Assembly (NCBI GenBank): GCA_022885665.1
Contig: JAGQDJ010000231.1
Location: 71,685 to 135,684 of the forward strand
Length of the DNA: 64,000 nt
Direction of reading: 5' to 3'
Source: Triops longicaudatus
Lineage: Eukaryota; Arthropoda; Branchiopoda; Notostraca; Triopsidae
Part shown: positions 57,901-64,000 of the stretch, one piece after another
Layout: the number at the start of each line of letters is the position of its first letter
Numbering within the stretch: the first letter of the stretch is position 1
The notes under the pieces: model-generated
Told to the model about the DNA's origin: nothing
The model's input: only the letters and a program-made list of their open reading frames with translations
Database searches by the model: none
Position numbers and translations under genes: made by a program

Positions 57901-59283
57901 GCGGTATTGAGATACACATGGTGATCTGGGCTCATGCTCACCCATTCACGCGCTAAGCGTATAATTTCTGCAACTGCATCAGTACGGGCCGGAAAATGCT
58001 GTGCGGCCAGCGTGCAGAATGTTGTGTCCAGATAAAGATTGGCGATGTGTTTTGGTCCCAGCTTCGTTTTCAAGCATTGGAATTTGGCAGTGTCGCCTAC
58101 GGCTATTCGGAAGTCGCCGGTGTATAAAACGTTTCCGAATGTGCCTTCGAAGAGAAACCTTAGAAAAGAATTTCCGAAATCTATTTTTAAAACACGTGAA
58201 TTTTTACAAACAATAAGTGAGTATTGCAATAGCCTATATACTAATGGAAAAATGTTTTTTCACATTATATTTATGGTGCATTTTCTTCTGTACAGCGTCG
58301 TAGGCATTTACCTATTATCGTGTCGTAATTGACATTGGGTCTGCACACTATTTAATCTGTTTGGATTTTATTCTGTTACGTATTGTAGTAAATTTTACAT
58401 TCTCGTAAATAAATGAATTAAAGGAGTTTGTCCACAGTCTTGTCCATTAAAGGAATATATTAAGAAATGATTTAAATAATAAAATTTATTATGTTACATT
58501 AAATAATAAAATTTATTTTCTTATATACAGTATCTATTATTTATGGAAGTTATACTGATTATTAAAATAATAATTCAAATATTACATGACCGCGCCGGGA
58601 CAGTGGCCAGTGGGAATTAATGTCACGAGAATTTCGCATTTTTGGTCAGGAATTGAACTAGGAATCCAAATTGATGTCGGCTGGTTGATACACAAAGGTT
58701 GCAGATTTCGGAAGAAGGTAAATTTTTCTTCGTGCTGCAGGAAATTGGCAGAAATTTCAGAACAATAAATAGGAATATATTCGGTGGAGTTTTCAACATG
58801 GTCTTGGAAGATGCTTGCGTCTACGTTTTCGCCTCCGAAATTCATTGGCCATAGGCCTTTCATATGATCTGAATAAATAATTCAATGAATAAATAAATAT
58901 TTTTTAAATACTATACTTTAATTCTTGGAACATTGCGGCGATGTTATTTCCAAACTAAGACACTAGCATTTGGGTAAAGCATAAGTTAATAATTATTATT
59001 TTTGCAAGACACTGTAAAATTCATTTGGTTTAAAGGTAGAACAGAAACAAAATACAACAGAATTTCAGTAAATTGTTTGATTAATTTTGGTTGAAAATTT
59101 TTACAAATTGGAAAATAACTAAAATTGGTCTTAATATTTAACAGGCGTATTACCAGTGTGACAGTGCGAAAGAAAGTACGCGTTTGCTTTCGCAAGAAAG
59201 TAGTCTACTGAAATTCCAGGTATTTCTGAAATAATTCCAACAAAGTCAATTTTTTGGTCATAATTTTCCGACTGTTTGGTCAT
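54957..59283 (-). CDS. DCLRE1C: DCLRE1C (Artemis), metallo-beta-lactamase/beta-CASP DNA nuclease
   Basis: Nuclear endonuclease/5' exonuclease that, activated by DNA-PKcs in vertebrates, opens hairpins and trims ends in non-homologous end joining. Five exons: 59283-59154, 58868-58586, 58158-57732, 57334-57230 and 57146-54957, all phases agreeing. 1044 residues against about 690 in human. Exon 1 starts MTKQSENYDQKIDFVG and ends AYFLSHCHT, giving motif 2 HCHTDH (H40, H42, D44, H45) across the first junction, then MKGL. Motif 3 is PTGHCPGAV (H132). Motif 4 is LYTGDF (D153). Beta-CASP region: YLDTTFC, DHHVYLNTAGQFGAEFLF, then FYSMHAS with the motif-C His at 333, followed by VAFLKP. YLDTTFC and the SMHAS-EEI-D block favour Artemis over Apollo or SNM1A. 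From about residue 360 the protein is a Ser/Thr/Asn/Glu-rich tail without a fold I know, containing internal repeats and (V/I)PET motifs. An alternative C-terminus is possible at 54836-54963. Confidence 0.94.
55701..56720 (-). repeat. Seven degenerate ~50-residue repeats in the DCLRE1C tail
   Basis: Residues about 458-797 of the predicted protein show a recurring pattern: (F/L)xQVxPxVxxxxEKxxN followed about 25 residues later by NEKLxENxxES. Examples are VRNEKPLENTPES, ARNEKLLGGVLE, SNDKLVDSMFES, SNEKLGENRLES and RQENLDENSPEL, spaced about 50 residues apart with one shorter unit. The repeats are diverged and disordered-looking. Confidence 0.65.
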
Positions 59284-59438
59284 TGTCAATGTATGAAGTA
59301 TTTGAGAAAGAAGTACATTGTTTACACTGTGTACCTAACTAGAAAACAGCGAATGGCTTACAACGACACGAAAATAAACATGGATTAAGCCATTGCCATA
59401 GCTCAGCTACAGGCCTCTTCTTATGGACCTTTGTTATC

Positions 59439-59443
<5 letters not shown>

Positions 59444-59477
<34 letters not shown>

Positions 59478-59501
59478 NAAAAAAAAAAAAAAAAAAAAAA
59501 A
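59444..59501. repeat. Poly(A) run with an ambiguous base
   Basis: 58 nt of A interrupted by one N at 59478. It could be the tail of a retroposed sequence on the plus strand, but no body is recognisable before it, and length errors are likely. Confidence 0.7.
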
Positions 59502-61311
59502 CTCCTCCAGGGCACTAGATGATTGGACACGATTGATTGGTACCCTGTTTCTCACGCCTCTCACATGCACGGGAGTTTGAACGGAGTACGGATTTAAAAT
59601 GGTAGATCGATTTCAACGCAAAAGATCGATATCTAAGACAAGGATCCTCACTGTTAGCGGGGAAACCGGAGCATTTCATATCTGAAAAGGGCTTACAAGA
59701 CTGTAGAATTGAGATTTCGGGTAATTGCAGATAAAAATCTGGTAACCAGATCAACCATTTAATTATATAATGACGAGTCCTGGGAATTAATAGAAAGAGA
59801 ATTGATACAAACGGACAAGTTTCCTGTTAGTGTTAATTAACTTGGACTTCAATGTTGCGCATTTGCTTCGGCTGTCGATTCATACTAAAGCACAAAGGGA
59901 TTTCCATTTCATTACTCTCTTTTCACAGAATTGCAGTGCTAGAAAACTTCCTTGTCGGTGAGACCTAACTGGGACTAAAAAAGCTGTGCGTTGTCTTGGG
60001 TTAGTGATTAATACTGCAGCGTAAAAGTATTTCCATTATTTCCTTAAGGTCAGAAGTTTCGCAGCAAACACAAAAATGGCTAACTTGTACTCTGTTACTT
60101 TGTATTTAAGCCAATACAAATTTTACATTTGTTTTGGTCAAACTATGTTTTTGACAATAAATAATCGTTTCGCATCGTTTGTCAAATACATTAGATAATG
60201 GTTCTTCAACTTTTTCTGGTCGATGCATCTTCCTAACGATATCAATACTTGCCTGACTTCATTTGGTAGCCACTGGCTCTATTTTGACATGCAATCAGCT
60301 GCCTGCTCTGCTGCTCCACTTTAAAACTTCCTGTAGGATCCCTTTCGTTGTAACGGGCTTTAATACAGGGAGGTTACCTCTGTATGCTCTGTGACCCATA
60401 AAGTTCAACTTGGGGTGCATTTTGTTGTGCGTAGAAATGATGAACAACGCTCTTATTGAGCAGGGTAGTTGTTTTAGCGTGGATGGTATTCATCTGGATA
60501 GACGTTTTGTCGTCGACGATTCGTGTTGAGGTCGTCGCGTTGAACGATAAAATCGGTTTACTATTCAACACCAAGGATATTAGAAACAGGGTTCAGCCGT
60601 CCCGTGGTAGGAAGCGCAGGTGGCGCTGCTTATCCGTCACGCAAATGCTGGAAGGGCAACTTTTTCGAACGAAACCACGCGAATGAGAACATATTGTACG
60701 TCTTATATTCTCTTTCTTGGAAGATAGTGTACGTGATTCCTGTATTTCTTGCCAGTTACACGTTTTTCGTATGTTTAAATTTTCATTGCGTCATTTCCAA
60801 TTTTACTCATTTACATTTAAATGCATTTCTTTCCTTATCAATTAATTTCCTTATTACTGTTCAGAAGAGCTGATTTTAAAGGCAACGATTTTACTCTCAA
60901 TGGAAATAAATGTTTCTCTCAGAATCTCAGAAAGAATCTCAGAAAGCACATGATGTACCCTTTTTCACGCCTCATGTTTGTCATACTTATAAAGATTCAA
61001 GCGCGAAGCTGTCGCTTCGCTGACAATCCTTTTCCTGAGAAACCTCTTGCTTTTCTCATCCCTGGGGTAGCGGTTTCTAAGGAAAAAGTTACACTAACCA
61101 TGGTTATTCTGCTAGTGGGACCGTAGCCCTCGAATAGCAAAATCAAGTTTGTGTTTTTAGACGTTTCCAGACAGCAAGAAGTTGAATGCAAAAGACTTTT
61201 TGGCATTATTCTTTATTTTTCGAATTTCACTTCCGAAAGTCGAGTGGGAGAGTTCGGGGCTCCATTCGTTCCTCAAATGTGCTTCATCGACCAGCCAGTT
61301 TGATACCTAAA

Positions 61312-61619
61312 CCAAAACGCGGTTGCAAGGTTTTGACTCCAGGCATACTAGATGTTAGAATTACGTAGGGAATTCCGACCCTTTTCCTGCGTTATGGCTT
61401 ACGTCTGATGTAAGGACAGCAAGCGTTACCTAACTAAGAAGTGAGGAGGGATGCGCGAATGGTTCAGGGAGGACGCGACTTATGAAGAAAAACGCATGAA
61501 ACTCAACGCATGAACAACCTCCCTTCGAAGTTAAAAAAGACTGGACAGGCAAGAATTATACAGTAGTTGAAACCAAAGGAAGTGCAACCAACTGCGAGTG
61601 TGCAAGAAGATATAAGTTT
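61312..61619. repeat. Dispersed repeat copy (partner at 23145-23428)
   Basis: Ordered similarity to the copy in the Dscam Ig9 intron, including GTAGGGAATTCCGACCCTTT against GTAGGGAACTTCAACCCTTT. The same orientation in both places. Confidence 0.5.
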
Positions 61620-61771
61620 ATGGCGTTACTACCTCATTTTTTGCCAACCCCATTCCAACAATATTTTTTTTAAAATTATTGAATTAATTTACTTTGAAGA
61701 AAATTATCAAACGTGTTCAGAAAATTATCAAACTAAGACCCTCTCAAAAAGCGTGTTACTGTACTGCGAAC

Positions 61772-61882
61772 CAGGGGCACAGCGAAATTATTTTCTTGTG
61801 TGCAAGTAGGCTCAGTGGCAGTATCAAGAAAAAGTTGCCCTCTCCNCCCCCCCCCCGAAAAAAATTCCTGGCTGCGCCCCTG
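61772..61882. mobile_element. hAT-type MITE, CAGGGGCGCAGCCAGG family
   Basis: 111 bp from CAGGGGCACAGCGAAATTAT to AATTCCTGGCTGCGCCCCTG, inverted relative to each other, with a C run (containing an N at 61846) near the right end. No clear target duplication, so it is older or rearranged compared with 30787-30926. Confidence 0.6.
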
Positions 61883-62744
61883 GTTAGTGTGTTCATGTTC
61901 AATCTGGTGTTTAACAAGCAGTTAAGAAAAAATGCTAAGGAATTGCTATGTTCAAGTTCTGTTTGCGTTCGGATAAAAGAAACTGCAGCAGTTAAACAAA
62001 AAGCATTCGACGTTTTAGCACTAGGTTACGCTAAAGACACCGAGTTTACAGGAAATACAAAGAAAATAGGTTGCCTGCAAAGGAGACAAATAGAGCAGTG
62101 TTAGGCTTATGATAGAGTGCTTTGACTTAAAGATAAGAACTGCCGCCATTCAAATTACCACGTTTTCCACTGTCGCAGCTAAACATACATACTGAGGGCT
62201 AAGTTCTAGTCCACTGTTCCATACCGTTTCGTAATGTTCCGCATTCTTTACGTACCTTGTATCTTAACCTTGTCCTTTAGAAGTGACCTTACTTACGTTT
62301 TTGCCTTTGATCTTCGATGTTTTAGGAAGTACTTAATTATTCTGACCTTTTATTGTTTTGTCCTTTGTACCTGAGTGGTGTTGTGTGAGCATATATAAGG
62401 TGCAAAAAAGGTTTAGAGAGACACACTTCAAGTGTCTCTGGGCAGTGAGACTCAAGCGTCGCTGCTCAGATGGCTGGTTAAACATTGTTAAAATTCAGTT
62501 AACAAATAGTTGTGTTAAAAGTAAATAAAACGTTAAAATATCGTAACGTGGTCTAAATAAGTTAAAATTTAAATCCTACAATATTCGTTCAAAACCCGAG
62601 GCCTAGTATTAGGCACATCCACTAAGCCCAGAAAAGGGACTTGCGAGTAGAATCCACACTGATTGGCTGTAAGGTGGCCGTGGCTGGATACGAGTGGCCA
62701 GCAAAATACCATACAGTTAGTACATACACTGTGCTTCCGGTCGA

Positions 62745-62801
62745 GGTTCCCCTATTACAAGAAGGTTCCCCTATTACAAGAAGGTTCCCCTACTTCTAAA
62801 A
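62745..62801. repeat. 19-bp tandem repeat, three units
   Basis: Units GGTTCCCCTATTACAAGAA at 62745 and 62764 are identical. A third at 62783 is diverged after CTA. Confidence 0.85.
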
Positions 62802-62953
62802 CGGAGGAGCCTAACAGCAAAAGAGCTTGGGACACTTGGTCATAAGGCAAAGGATTTTAGTCGTCTCTGTATACTCTGTAGGAATAACGCGCTTCAATGA
62901 CACCTGCATGTTGAGGCAAGGTCAAGGCCAGGGGTTGCGTTGAATTGGGAAGG

Positions 62954-63350
62954 CAGCGAAGGTCGGCAGCCTTGCCTGGACTTGCCTGCGAGCACAATTA
63001 TCTTTTCTTCAAACATTTCTTGAGGAACATGCTTCCCACCTACGTCCGTGTGCTCGGAAAGGGAGAGAAAGAGGAGTGGGAGTGAGGGGAGACTGGGAGG
63101 CAAAGAGGTTTCGAGCGAAGCACAGAGAAATTCGAAACAGCGAAGGTCGAGAACCTTGCCTGGACTTGCCTGCGAGCACAATATCTTCGAACATTTCTTG
63201 AGGAACACGCTTCCTACCTACCTGCGTGTGCTCGGTAAGGGGGAGGAAGACGAATGGGAGTGAGGGGAGGCTGGGAGGCACGGTTGGCCGAGGAACGAAG
63301 GAAAAGGCAAAGAGCTATCGAGGGAAGCACGAAGGAATTTGAAACACGGC
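62954..63350. repeat. Tandem duplication of a ~190-bp block
   Basis: 62954-63137 and 63138-63350 both run CAGCGAAGGTCG, CCTTGCCTGGACTTGCCTGC, GAGCACAAT, AACATTTCTTGAGGAACA, TGTGCTCGG, GGGAGTGAGGGGAG and CTGGGAGGCA. Both end near GAAATTCGAAACA or GAATTTGAAACA. Copy 2 has an insertion of about 30 bp. Confidence 0.85.
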
Positions 63351-64000
63351 AAAACCCGCGTAGAGTTGCCTACACGGAAACACAAATCCTTCTGTATCTC
63401 GCGTTGTTTTTGTCATTAGGCATTAAAAAGCAAAATAATATGTAGCTTCATTACAGAGCTTAAACTGATCATCTTATGCTTTGCTACGCGGTCCTTCTAT
63501 GACCATTTTTTTAACGAATATTTCTTTTCCTAATGTTTGCCCTTTTACTTTGGGGAGTTGGTCCTGTTTGCACACTTCTCGCTTTGGTCTGCTTACTTTG
63601 ACAGTACATCAGCTCAGTCTTGTAAAAATTATTATGCGAAGGAAAGCATTGACGAGTTCCGGAAGATGACATTACTACGCACTTACAGAGCAGTTTATTA
63701 TAATTAAAAATGAGCAGGCCTCTTACAGTGTTCATAATAAAAAGTAAAGTTTGTTCGTGAAAAGAAAGACCGAACTATTACTCATTAACTTAATCAAAGT
63801 TTATTGGTCAGTTATTACAGTTCACCTCAACAGAAACACGAGATCGACAGAAAAGCATTCATAAATTGCTGCCACTCACGACATCCAAGCTTGCTGTTTC
63901 AAAAGCAGCGCGGTTTGCAGGCTTGCAGATTCGCTACAGGCAAGTTCGTGCAAGTGCAGCGATGGCTGGCAAAGCTCGCGCTGCAGAGTAGGAATACATT

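Larger units (their letters stand above)
59284..64000. other. Intergenic right end; repeats, no gene recognised
   Basis: Frames are short and lack domain signatures. Contents: an A run with an ambiguous base (59444-59501), a dispersed repeat copy (61312-61619), a MITE (61772-61882), short tandem repeats (62745-62801) and a tandem duplication (62954-63350). A TATA-like TATATAAGG at about 62392 precedes a segment (62420-62480) with a short inverted repeat (AGACACAC...TCTCT), but no reading frame follows it. Confidence 0.4.

Noticed and set aside
60440..60640. Plus-strand stretch with GSCFSVDGIHLDRRF
   Set aside because: The frame stops soon after, with no continuation or recognised domain; not enough to call a gene.

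Overview
The window is AT-rich, intron-dense animal nuclear DNA. Its best-resolved locus is a canonical-form Dscam gene, and the genes are small-exon and spliceosomal with GT-AG introns. Degenerate CCTAA-like stretches, compatible with the arthropod TTAGG telomere motif, and the Dscam sequence point to an arthropod. Single exons for the N-terminal halves of Ig2 and Ig3, with only the Ig7 exon duplicated, suggest a lineage outside insects and crustaceans (myriapod or chelicerate). That placement is inference.

Layout. 1-9023: no confident gene; remnants of a LINE (minus strand) and of Tigger/pogo-like elements. 9024-31656 (+): 32 in-frame exons of Dscam, covering Ig1-Ig9, FNIII 1-4, Ig10, FNIII 5-6, a transmembrane helix and a cytoplasmic tail. 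The signal-peptide exon and the final exon(s) were not identified. The Ig7 domain is present twice as whole-domain exons of identical phase (17308-17592 and 18089-18400), as expected for mutually exclusive splicing. 32.7-34.1 kb: two unassigned coding-like segments, one fasciclin-domain-like. 35793-43668 (-): PEDS1/TMEM189 (plasmanylethanolamine desaturase) in four exons, with a dead LINE in its third intron. 48074-48943 (+): MRPL13 in four exons. 51614-52391 (+): a two-pass, probably mitochondrial membrane protein. 54957-59283 (-): DCLRE1C/Artemis in five exons, with a very long repetitive C-terminal tail and a striking quasi-palindrome at its 3' end that may hide a sixth exon. 59284-64000: repeats and no recognised gene.

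The genes do not form one pathway. Dscam is a homophilic adhesion receptor; PEDS1 acts in ether-lipid synthesis; MRPL13 and the two-pass protein are probably mitochondrial; DCLRE1C is a DNA end-processing nuclease. Introns and intergenic DNA carry several short hAT-type MITEs with exact 8-bp target duplications, Tigger-like MITEs, tandem repeats and unclassified dispersed repeat pairs.

Exon borders were derived by hand from reading frame, GT/AG sites, phase agreement and recalled family sequence. No alignment or transcript data were available.
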